A stretch of DNA of 64,000 nucleotides from Leifsonia sp. Leaf264. Lineage in GTDB: Bacteria; Actinomycetota; Actinomycetes; Actinomycetales; Microbacteriaceae. The notes beneath the pieces were generated by a model that did not search any database, had not been told where the DNA came from, and saw nothing but the letters and a program-made list of their open reading frames with translations. Every line of letters begins with the position of its first letter. Positions within the stretch are counted from its first letter, which is position 1. Both the position numbers and the translations under genes were made by a program. The stretch is from NCBI RefSeq assembly GCF_001422325.1, contig NZ_LMMR01000010.1, forward strand, positions 1 to 64,000, given 5' to 3'. Of the stretch, positions 8,047-15,730 are shown in pieces.

Positions 8047-9321
8047 ATGACGACCGGGATCGGAACGACGGATGCCGACGGCATCCGTCGCTCCGTCGCG
8101 GCGGTCTGGCGCATGGAGTCGGCCCGCATCGTCGCGACCCTCACTCGTGTGACCGGGGACTTCTCGCTCGCCGAGGACCTGGCGCAGGAGGCCCTCGCCG
8201 ACGCGCTGGAGCAGTGGCCGCGCGACGGCGTCCCCCGCAACGCCGGCGCCTGGCTGACGGCCGTCGCCAAGCGCAAGGCCATCGACGGGTGGCGGCGGCG
8301 CGAGCGACTGGACGATCGCTACAGCGCCATCGCCCACGACCTCGAGTCGCGGATCGATGCCGATGCCGCCCCGTGGGACCCCGACGCCATCGACGACGAC
8401 GTGCTGCGGCTGGTCTTCATCGCGTGCCATCCCGTGCTCGCCCGTGAGGCCAGGGTCGCGCTCACCCTGCGGGTGGTGGGCGGTCTCTCGAGCGAGGAGA
8501 TCGCCCGGGCGTTCCTCGTGCCGACGGCGACGGTGCAGCAGCGCATAGTGCGGGCCAAGAAGAGCCTCGCCGCCGCGAAGGTGCCGTTCGAGGTGCCCGG
8601 CCGCGATGAGTACGCGTCCAGGCTCGGCTCGGTGCTGGGGGTGATCTACCTCGTCTTCAACGAGGGCTACTCGGCTTCGAGCGGCAGCGAGTGGATGCGT
8701 CCGGAACTCAGCCAGGAGGCCCTGCGGCTCGGCCGGGTCCTCGCCGAGCTGACGCCGAACGAGCCCGAGGTGCACGGCCTGGTGGCGCTGATGGAGTTCC
8801 AGGCGTCCCGGTTCCGGGCGCGGGTGACGGCAGAGGGCGAGCCGATCCTGCTGGGCGACCAGGATCGCAGCCGCTGGGACCGGGCTCTCATCGCCCGCGG
8901 CCGTGCAGCCCTCGAGCGAGCGGATGCGGTCGGCCGGGGTCGCGGCGCCTACGCCGTGCAGGCGGCCATCGCCGAATGCCACTCGGTGGCGCCGTCCACC
9001 GACGAGACCGACTGGGAACGCATCGTCGTGCTCTACGAGGTGCTCGGACGGCTGGCCCCATCGCCCATCGTGGACCTCAATCGAGCCGTGGCCGTGGCCA
9101 TGGCGACAGGGCCGGCGACGGGCCTGCGGATAGTCGACGAGATCGCGGCATCCGGAGCCCTCGCCGGAACCCACCTCCTGCCGAGCGTGCGCGGCGAGCT
9201 CCTCGTGCGGCTCGGCCGGGTCGACGAGGCGCGCGCCGAGCTCATCACGGCCGCGCGGCTCACGGGCAACGAGCGGGAGCGCGGCGTGCTGCTCGGCAAG
9301 GTCGCAGCCCTCGGGGACTGA
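8047..9321 (+). CDS. ECF42-type RNA polymerase sigma factor with C-terminal extension
   Basis: A 424-residue sigma-70-family protein. Region 2 is at about 20-90 (DFSLAEDLAQEALADAL, AWLTAVAKRKAIDGWRR). Region 4 is at ~125-180 (GGLSSEEIARAF, TVQQRIVRAKKSL). Then comes a ~220-residue helical, TPR-like extension rich in NEPEVHGLVALME-type segments. Such an extension replaces a separate anti-sigma factor in group ECF42. The neighbouring DGPF gene and the TGTCGA-N17-CGAC promoter upstream fit that group. No anti-sigma gene is nearby. Confidence 0.9.
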   Translation: MTTGIGTTDADGIRRSVAAVWRMESARIVATLTRVTGDFSLAEDLAQEALADALEQWPRDGVPRNAGAWLTAVAKRKAIDGWRRRERLDDRYSAIAHDLESRIDADAAPWDPDAIDDDVLRLVFIACHPVLAREARVALTLRVVGGLSSEEIARAFLVPTATVQQRIVRAKKSLAAAKVPFEVPGRDEYASRLGSVLGVIYLVFNEGYSASSGSEWMRPELSQEALRLGRVLAELTPNEPEVHGLVALMEFQASRFRARVTAEGEPILLGDQDRSRWDRALIARGRAALERADAVGRGRGAYAVQAAIAECHSVAPSTDETDWERIVVLYEVLGRLAPSPIVDLNRAVAVAMATGPATGLRIVDEIAASGALAGTHLLPSVRGELLVRLGRVDEARAELITAARLTGNERERGVLLGKVAALGD

Positions 9322-9362
9322 GCGTCGACGGCTGGCGCACAGTCGACACGAGCCCGGATACG

Positions 9363-9396
9363 CAGAACGGGCCGCCCCGGAGGGCGACCCGTTCTG
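9363..9396. terminator. hairpin between convergent genes
   Basis: Arms of 15 bases (cagaacgggccgccc / gggcgacccgttctg) have one mismatch around a 4-base loop. It sits between the ends of the sigma gene and the convergent Bax-inhibitor gene. There is no long T-run, so termination strength is uncertain. Confidence 0.65.
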
Positions 9397-9414
9397 CTCG
9401 GCTCGGTTCGAGAG

Positions 9415-10221
9415 CTAGTTGCGCGCGATCGCGAACATGCGCAGCAGCTCGGTGTACAGCCAGATCACCGTGACCATGATGCCGAAGGCGCCCGACCAGC
9501 CGTACTTGCGGGGAGCGCGATTGCGCACACCCTGCTGGATCTGGTCGAAGTCGAGCACCAGCGAGTAGGCGGCCATGATGACCACGAGGATGCCGATGGC
9601 GATGCCCCACGGGATGCTGGTTCCGGGGATGTCCTCGCCACGCAGGCCGAACGGATTTCCGTTGGCTCCGCCGAAGATCATGATGCCGAAGTTGACCAGC
9701 GAGAACACCAGGTAGCCGACCATCGCGATGAGGAAGACCTTGGTGGCCTTCTTCGAGGCGCGGATCTTGCCGCTCGCGAACAGGGCGAGGGTCACGCCGA
9801 CGACCACGAGGGTGGCGACGACGGCCTGGACGACGATGCCGGGGTAGATGGTCTCGAACAGCAGCGAGAAGCCGCCGATGAAGACGCCCTGAGCGGCCGC
9901 GTAAGCGAGGATCAGCGGGGCCGAGGGCTCGCGCTTGAAGATGTTGACCAGGGCCAGCACGAAGCCGACCAGGCCGGCGACGCCCCAGAGCCACGGAACG
10001 GTGGGGTAGGTCATCCAGCCGATGGCGGCACCGGCGAGCAGGATGACGAAGCTCACGACCGACTTGACGATGGTGTCCTCGACGGTCATGCGGTCGGTCT
10101 CGACGGCGTTCGCCGACGGCTGGTTGTAGTGCGCCGCCAGCTCCTCGGCGGTGGGAGTGGCGACGGTGACGCCGCCCTTCTCGCTGAAAGCGGCGTTGCG
10201 ACTGAATGCGGGGTTTGCCAT
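9415..10221 (-). CDS. Bax inhibitor-1/YccA family membrane protein
   Basis: A 268-residue protein with a ~50-residue soluble N-terminus and about seven membrane helices from residue ~55 to the end. The pattern fits the actinobacterial BI-1/YccA (DUF4870-like BaxI_1) family, including LAYAAAQGVFIGGFS and DFDQIQQGVRNRAPRKYGW. Relatives are proposed to be pH-sensitive Ca2+ channels, but no bacterial function is settled. It is monocistronic, with a TAGATT box at 10281-10286 on the minus strand and a gaagga ribosome site before the ATG. Confidence 0.9.
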   Translation of the reverse strand: MANPAFSRNAAFSEKGGVTVATPTAEELAAHYNQPSANAVETDRMTVEDTIVKSVVSFVILLAGAAIGWMTYPTVPWLWGVAGLVGFVLALVNIFKREPSAPLILAYAAAQGVFIGGFSLLFETIYPGIVVQAVVATLVVVGVTLALFASGKIRASKKATKVFLIAMVGYLVFSLVNFGIMIFGGANGNPFGLRGEDIPGTSIPWGIAIGILVVIMAAYSLVLDFDQIQQGVRNRAPRKYGWSGAFGIMVTVIWLYTELLRMFAIARN

Positions 10222-10361
10222 GGGGTGTCCTTCGCTCGAGGCGGGGGAAGTGGGGCGACTGGTGGTATCGCTTCTCTACGAATCTACCGGGAACATGGGC
10301 GAAATTTATGGGAATCCGCCCCGAGCGGAACCCCGATCCGAACGAGGTGCGCCGTCGTCGT

Positions 10362-10367
10362 TAGCCT
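10362..10367 (+). promoter_or_regulatory. -10 box TAGCCT, leaderless promoter
   Basis: TAGCCT lies six bases before the ATG at 10374. No ribosome site intervenes, so a leaderless transcript is likely. Confidence 0.45.
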
Positions 10368-10373
10368 GATCAC

Positions 10374-11441
10374 ATGCCCGCCAGCCAGCATCCGCTCGTC
10401 ATCGGCCACCGCGGAGCCAGCGGCTATCGCCCGGAGCACACGGCATCCGCCTACCAGTTGGCCTTCGCCCTGGGGGCCGATGCCGTCGAACCCGACATCG
10501 TCGCCACCCGTGACGGCGTGCTGGTGCTGCGCCACGAGAACGAGATCTCCGGCACGACCGACGTGGCCGCGCATCCCGAGTTCCACCGCAGGCGCACCAC
10601 GAAGGAGATCGACGGGAAGAAGCTCACGGGCTGGTTCACCGAGGACTTCACCTGGGCGGAACTGGCCACGCTGCACGCCAGGGAGCGCATCCCGAAGGTG
10701 CGTCCGGCCAACGCCACCTTCGACGGACGGTTCCCGCTGCTTCGACTCTCCGACCTCTTCAGGCTGATCGAGGAGACGGATGCGGACGACGGCCGGGTGC
10801 TCGGCATGGTCGCCGAGATCAAGCACGCCAGCTACTTCGCGGGTGTCGGCCTGCCGCTCGACGAGCTGTTCACGGCGGAGCTCGCCGCTGCGGGCTGGTC
10901 GACGGATGACGAGAGGCTCACGGTCGAGGCGTTCGAGATCACCGTGCTCGAGGACCTCGCACAACGAGGCGTCACAGCGCCGCGGGTGTACCTGCTGGAG
11001 GCGACGGGAACCCCTTGGGACCTGCGCCTCGCTGCCGGCGCGGATGCGCCGGGAGCTGCCGACTTCCTGACCGATACCGGGCTCCGAGAGCTGGAGGGCC
11101 GCGTCGACGGCATCAGCGTCGACAAGTCGGTGCTGGTGGGCGAGCTCACGGCTCAGGATGCCGCCGCCGCCCACCTGGAGAGCGTCGGCCGCCATCAGCG
11201 CGGCGAGCTGACAGGGCGCGCCCTCGTCGACGCCGCCCACGACCACGGACTCACCGTGTTCACCTGGACGCTGCGCCCCGAGAACCGCTTCCTCTCCTCG
11301 AACTTCCGCCACGGGCACGGCAAGGCCGCCCACGGCGACTGGCTGGGCGAGTTCACCCTCGTCGTCGGGACCGGCGTCGACGGCATCTTCGTCGACCACC
11401 CCGACCTCGGTGTCGAGGCGCGCGAGCGGATGCGTCGCTGA
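10374..11441 (+). CDS. glycerophosphodiester phosphodiesterase
   Basis: A 355-residue GDPD-family enzyme that hydrolyses glycerophosphodiesters to sn-glycerol-3-phosphate and an alcohol. The TIM-barrel metal and catalytic residues are visible: His12 and Arg13 in GHRGASGYRPEHT, Glu39 and Asp41 in VEPDIV, and His54 in LVLRHE. The C-terminus has the expected HGLTVFTWTLRPENRF and VDGIFVDHPD. There is no signal peptide, so it acts in the cytoplasm. It is probably transcribed alone from a leaderless promoter. Confidence 0.92.
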   Translation: MPASQHPLVIGHRGASGYRPEHTASAYQLAFALGADAVEPDIVATRDGVLVLRHENEISGTTDVAAHPEFHRRRTTKEIDGKKLTGWFTEDFTWAELATLHARERIPKVRPANATFDGRFPLLRLSDLFRLIEETDADDGRVLGMVAEIKHASYFAGVGLPLDELFTAELAAAGWSTDDERLTVEAFEITVLEDLAQRGVTAPRVYLLEATGTPWDLRLAAGADAPGAADFLTDTGLRELEGRVDGISVDKSVLVGELTAQDAAAAHLESVGRHQRGELTGRALVDAAHDHGLTVFTWTLRPENRFLSSNFRHGHGKAAHGDWLGEFTLVVGTGVDGIFVDHPDLGVEARERMRR

Positions 11442-11511
11442 CAGACGCGCGTCGACTGCGGACCCCATCGCCCGCAGCGCAGCGCAGCGTCTGGCTGTCG
11501 GCGGCCGCGCC

Positions 11512-11517
11512 TACAAT
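11512..11517 (+). promoter_or_regulatory. -10 box TACAAT before pcrA
   Basis: TACAAT is a close match to TATAAT and ends ten bases before the pcrA ATG at 11528, implying a leader of only a few bases. Confidence 0.5.
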
Positions 11518-11527
11518 TGAGGCAGCC

Positions 11528-14041
11528 ATGAGCACACTCTTCGAACCCGACGCGCCCAGCCCCATGATCGTCCACGACGCGCCGGGCCGATCAGGGCCGG
11601 GCTCGAACACCGGCCCGTCGAGCCGCCTCACCGACGGGCTCAACCCGCCCCAGCGCGAGGCCGTCGAGTACCGCGGTCCCGCCCTGCTCATCGTGGCCGG
11701 TGCCGGATCCGGCAAGACGCGCGTGCTCACCCACCGCATCGCCGGCCTCATCGAGACGCGCGAGGCATGGCCGAGCCAGATCCTCGCCATCACTTTCACG
11801 AACAAGGCAGCGGCCGAGATGCGCGAACGTGTCTCCGCCCTCCTGGGCCAGGCATCGGAGGGCATGTGGATCTCCACCTTCCACTCCGCGTGCGTGCGCA
11901 TCCTCCGCCGCGAATCCGAGAAGGCCGGCCTCACGTCGACGTTCACCATCTACGACTCCGCCGACAGCCGCACCGTGCTGAAGCGCATCATCAAGGCCCT
12001 CGACGCCGACACTCTCGGTTTCACGCCGGGCAACGCCGGGGCGCAGATCTCGAAGCTGAAGAACGAGCTGACGGATGTCGACGCCTATGCCCGCAGCGCC
12101 AACATGAGCGACCCCAAGCAGGCCGTGTTCCTCGAGATCTTCCGGCAGTACACCCGCACGCTGCGCTCGGCCGGTGCGCTCGACTTCGACGACCTCATCG
12201 GCGAGACCGTCTACCTGTTCCGCGCCTTCCCCGAGACGGCTGCGCTCTACCGCCGTCGGTTCCGGCACATCCTGGTCGACGAGTACCAGGACACCAACCA
12301 TGCGCAGTACTCCCTCATCCGCGAGCTCACCCGTCCCGTCGAGCGCGAGCTCGTCGCCGAGATGGAGAACAAGGGCGTGCTCGTGAAAGGCCTCGAGGAC
12401 GAGACCGGCGTCATCCCCGGCGCCTCGCTCACCGTCGTCGGCGACTCCGACCAGTCGATCTACGCCTTCCGCGGCGCCGACATCCGCAACATCACCGAGT
12501 TCGAGCGCGACTTCCCCGGTGCCCGCGTGGTCCTGCTGGAGCAGAACTACCGCTCGACCCAGAACATCCTGAGCGCTGCCAACGCCGTCATCTCGAACAA
12601 CTTCGACCGCAAGGCCAAGAACCTGTTCACCACGGTGGGCGACGGCGACAAGATCACCGGCTACACCGGATACTCGGGTCACGACGAGGCGCAGTTCGTC
12701 GCCGATGAGATCGAAGCCCTGCACCGTGCGGGCATGGCCTACCGCGACATCGCGGTGTTCTACCGCACGAACGCCCAGACCCGAGCGCTGGAGGAGATCT
12801 TCGTGCGCTCGGCACTGCCGTACAGGGTCGTCGGAGGCACGAAGTTCTACGAGCGCGCCGAGATCAAGGACGCCATGGCGTACCTCATCGCCGTCGCGAA
12901 CCCCCTCGACGAGCTCGCCATCCGCCGCATCCTGAACACGCCCAAGCGCGGCATCGGGCCGGCGACCGAGACGCAGCTCGCCCAGTTCGCCGAGACGAAC
13001 GACCTCAGCTTCCGCGCTGCGATGCGCGAGGCCGGCTCCCTCGGCCTCGGCCCCAAGGTCACGAACTCGATCCTCCAGCTCGCTGCGGTGCTCGACCAGG
13101 CCGCGGCGATGCTCGTGCCGGTCCAGGCGGATGGCACCGCGGCGCCCCCGAGCGACGACCCGAACGCCGAGACCGATGCCCGGGGCGGCGTCGGCGCCGC
13201 CAAGGTGTCGGAGGTGCTCACCTTCCTCATGACCGAGAGCGGATTGCTCGAGGCGCTGCGTCGCAGCCGCGACCCTCAGGACGAGACCCGCGCCGAGAAC
13301 GTCGAGGAGCTCGTCGCCCAGACCAAGGACTTCGAGAAGGAGAACCCCGGATCGGGCCTCGTCGACTTCCTCACCCAGGTCTCGCTGGTCGCGGCCGCCG
13401 ACGACCTCGACGACTCCTCCGGAACCGTCTCGCTCATGACGCTGCACACGGCGAAGGGCCTCGAGTACGACGCCGTCTTCCTCACCGGCATCGAGGAGGA
13501 CCTGCTTCCGCACAAGATGAGCGCCAACGAGCCCGGCGGTCCCGCCGAGGAGCGGCGTCTGTTCTACGTCGGCATCACGCGCGCCCGTCAGCGCCTCTAC
13601 CTCTCGCTCGCGATGACGCGCTCGCAGTTCGGCGACACCTCGGTGGCCATGCCGAGCCGCTACCTGCAGGAGATCCCGGCCGACCTGATCGACTGGCGGC
13701 AGTCGCCCGGCATGGCGAATTCGCGTGGTGGAACGCAGCCACGTGCGCTCAACGCCCGCCGAGACGGCCGCGGGCCCGGCCAGTACGGCTACAGCTCCGA
13801 CCCGACGCTGCCACCCGCACCGCGGCCGAAGACCGAGTGGCCGAACGCCATCGGTGCCCAGGTGCGCGATAACGGCGACCTCGAACTGGCGGCGGGCGAC
13901 CGCATCCGTCACACCAACTTCGGCGAGGGCCGGGTGTCGCAGGTGACGGGGGAGGGCACGAAGCGTGTCGCGCACGTCCAGTTCGACACCGCAGGGGCGA
14001 AGAAGCTCCTGATCAAGATCGCTCCGATCGAAAAGCTGTAG
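11528..14041 (+). CDS. pcrA: ATP-dependent DNA helicase PcrA/UvrD
   Basis: An 837-residue superfamily 1A 3'-5' helicase acting in repair and rolling-circle replication. It has the Q motif LNPPQREAV (38-46), Walker A AGAGSGKT (57-64), motif II VDEYQDTN, motif III GDSDQSIYAFRGA, motif IV/V segments (TLHTAKGLEYDAVF) and motif VI RRLFYVGITRARQ. The C-terminal ~60 residues form the Tudor-like tail typical of actinobacterial PcrA, which binds RNA polymerase in relatives. The start at 11528 leaves a ~35-residue N-terminal extension before the Q motif, which is normal here. Confidence 0.95.
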   Translation: MSTLFEPDAPSPMIVHDAPGRSGPGSNTGPSSRLTDGLNPPQREAVEYRGPALLIVAGAGSGKTRVLTHRIAGLIETREAWPSQILAITFTNKAAAEMRERVSALLGQASEGMWISTFHSACVRILRRESEKAGLTSTFTIYDSADSRTVLKRIIKALDADTLGFTPGNAGAQISKLKNELTDVDAYARSANMSDPKQAVFLEIFRQYTRTLRSAGALDFDDLIGETVYLFRAFPETAALYRRRFRHILVDEYQDTNHAQYSLIRELTRPVERELVAEMENKGVLVKGLEDETGVIPGASLTVVGDSDQSIYAFRGADIRNITEFERDFPGARVVLLEQNYRSTQNILSAANAVISNNFDRKAKNLFTTVGDGDKITGYTGYSGHDEAQFVADEIEALHRAGMAYRDIAVFYRTNAQTRALEEIFVRSALPYRVVGGTKFYERAEIKDAMAYLIAVANPLDELAIRRILNTPKRGIGPATETQLAQFAETNDLSFRAAMREAGSLGLGPKVTNSILQLAAVLDQAAAMLVPVQADGTAAPPSDDPNAETDARGGVGAAKVSEVLTFLMTESGLLEALRRSRDPQDETRAENVEELVAQTKDFEKENPGSGLVDFLTQVSLVAAADDLDDSSGTVSLMTLHTAKGLEYDAVFLTGIEEDLLPHKMSANEPGGPAEERRLFYVGITRARQRLYLSLAMTRSQFGDTSVAMPSRYLQEIPADLIDWRQSPGMANSRGGTQPRALNARRDGRGPGQYGYSSDPTLPPAPRPKTEWPNAIGAQVRDNGDLELAAGDRIRHTNFGEGRVSQVTGEGTKRVAHVQFDTAGAKKLLIKIAPIEKL

Positions 14042-14043
14042 CC

Positions 14044-15132
14044 ATGGCTGCAGAGCGCCCGTCGCCCGTCGACGGTGGTGACAGGCCCGTTGGCCTGCTC
14101 GAACGGATGAAGCGGCTGCGTTCCCTCGACCTCGAGGTGGCCGCTCGCGCCGCCGTCGCTGCGGCAGTGCCGCTGCTCATCCTGCTGGCGATCGGACACG
14201 TGGAGCTGGCGCCATATGCCTCGTTCGGGGCGATGGCCGCCCTCTACGGGCGCAGCGAGCCCTACGAGACGCGCTGGCGCAGTGTGTCGACGGCCGCCGT
14301 CGCGATGGTCGTGAGCGTCGGCCTCGGCACCCTCGTCGCTGCCGCAGGGGCACCTGTCGGCCTCGTCGCAGTCGTGCTCGGGCTGGTCATCGTGACCGGA
14401 GTGCTGCTGACCGCGACGCTCGGACTGTTCCCGCCGACGCCGCTGTTCTTCGTGTTCGGCTTCCTCATCTGCGCGGAGATCCCGACCACGTCCGACGAGG
14501 TCGGCATCCGCATCGCCGTCAGCATCGCCGCGGCGGGCTTCGCCGTGCTGCTCAGCCTCTCGGGCTGGGTGCTGCGCCGGGCGGCGGGTACCCGCGAGGG
14601 CCGGTACTTCAGCACCCTGAGCCGGATGCCGAGGATCTCGCGTCGCGCCTGGCGCGATGGCGCCGTGTGGATCACCATCGCTCAGCTGCTGATCGGAGCG
14701 CTGGTGGCCGGAGGGATCGCGCTGCTGACCGGAGTGGGGCATCCGACCTGGGCCGTCGTCAGCGTCGTCGCCGTCGTGCCCCCGCCGCGGGCACCGCACT
14801 CGACCTCCCGCGCGGTGCACCGCATCATCGGCACCGTGATCGGAGTCGGCGTGGCCGCGGCCGTGCTGCTGCCGGAGCCGCCGGCGGTCGTCCTGGTGCT
14901 GGTCATCGCGGTCTGCCAGTTCGCCGCCGAGATCCTCGTCGGCCGACACTACGGCGCCGCGCTGGTCTTCATCACCCCGCTCGCGCTGTCGATCTCGCAC
15001 CTCGCATCGACCGCACCGGTGTCGGGCCTGCTGCTCGATCGCGTCGTGGCCACGACCCTCGGCGCCGCGGTCGGCCTGCTCGCCGTGCTCGTCGCGCGGT
15101 TCGCGACTCGGCGCTCGGGTTCCGTCGGCTGA
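14044..15132 (+). CDS. FUSC family membrane protein
   Basis: A 362-residue protein with two blocks of membrane helices (about 35-185 and 215-350) of the fusaric-acid-resistance-like (FUSC) family. Visible features are the LAPYASFGAMAALYGR opening and the WAVVSVVAVVPPPRAPHSTSRA loop with the downstream HRIIGTVIGV helix. Family members are putative aromatic-acid exporters, but the substrate here is unknown. Its ATG follows the pcrA stop by two bases, so it is translated from the same message. Confidence 0.85.
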   Translation: MAAERPSPVDGGDRPVGLLERMKRLRSLDLEVAARAAVAAAVPLLILLAIGHVELAPYASFGAMAALYGRSEPYETRWRSVSTAAVAMVVSVGLGTLVAAAGAPVGLVAVVLGLVIVTGVLLTATLGLFPPTPLFFVFGFLICAEIPTTSDEVGIRIAVSIAAAGFAVLLSLSGWVLRRAAGTREGRYFSTLSRMPRISRRAWRDGAVWITIAQLLIGALVAGGIALLTGVGHPTWAVVSVVAVVPPPRAPHSTSRAVHRIIGTVIGVGVAAAVLLPEPPAVVLVLVIAVCQFAAEILVGRHYGAALVFITPLALSISHLASTAPVSGLLLDRVVATTLGAAVGLLAVLVARFATRRSGSVG

Positions 15133-15176
15133 GCGCAGTTCCGGCACCGGCATCCGGATGCTGCGAGGATCGACGG

Positions 15177-15728
15177 ATGACGTGGCCCACAGCATCCAGC
15201 AGCACCGTGTACGAGAACCCGTGGATCCGGGTCACCGAGGACCAGGTGACCCGCCCCGATGGCTCCGACGGCATCTACGGGGTCGTCGAGGTGCGCAACG
15301 AGGCCGTCTTCGTGGTGGCGATGACCGATGCCGACGAGGTGCTGCTGGTCACCCTCGACAGGCACACCGTCGGTACGACGATCGAGGTGCCGGCCGGCGG
15401 CACCGACGGCGAGGATGCCCTGCTCGCTGCGCAGCGGGAACTCCTCGAGGAGACCGGACATGCCGCGACGGAGTGGCGACGGATCGGCACCATGACCGCA
15501 CTCAACGGCATCTGCCGCGCGCCGGAGGTCGTCTACCTCGCGACCGGGCTGAGCGTCGCGGGCGATGACGGCCCGTCCGCGGAGCACCGCGCCGAGGAGG
15601 GAATATCCCGGGTCAGTGCCGTGCCGTGGGGCGATGTCATGCGGATGGTCGCGGATGGCGCGATCACCGATGGCGAGACCGTCGCCGCCCTGCTCTACGC
15701 GGCGATAGCCCTCGGCCGGGTGGCCTGA
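15177..15728 (+). CDS. Nudix hydrolase (ADP-ribose pyrophosphatase-like)
   Basis: A 183-residue Nudix protein. The Nudix box spans about residues 73-95 (a Gly in PAGGTDGEDAL, then RELLEETG). The N-terminal YENPWIRVTEDQV and the PAGG just before the box resemble ADP-ribose/NDP-sugar pyrophosphatases. ATG 15177 was chosen because the longer open frame is antisense-like shadow inside the FUSC gene. It lies 44 bases after the FUSC stop and may share its transcript. The exact substrate cannot be read from the sequence. Confidence 0.88.
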   Translation: MTWPTASSSTVYENPWIRVTEDQVTRPDGSDGIYGVVEVRNEAVFVVAMTDADEVLLVTLDRHTVGTTIEVPAGGTDGEDALLAAQRELLEETGHAATEWRRIGTMTALNGICRAPEVVYLATGLSVAGDDGPSAEHRAEEGISRVSAVPWGDVMRMVADGAITDGETVAALLYAAIALGRVA

Positions 15729-15730
15729 CC

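Noticed and set aside
11591-13975. 794-codon minus-strand frame opposite pcrA
   Set aside because: It is fully covered by pcrA with all helicase motifs. The antisense translation has no recognisable domain and biased composition.
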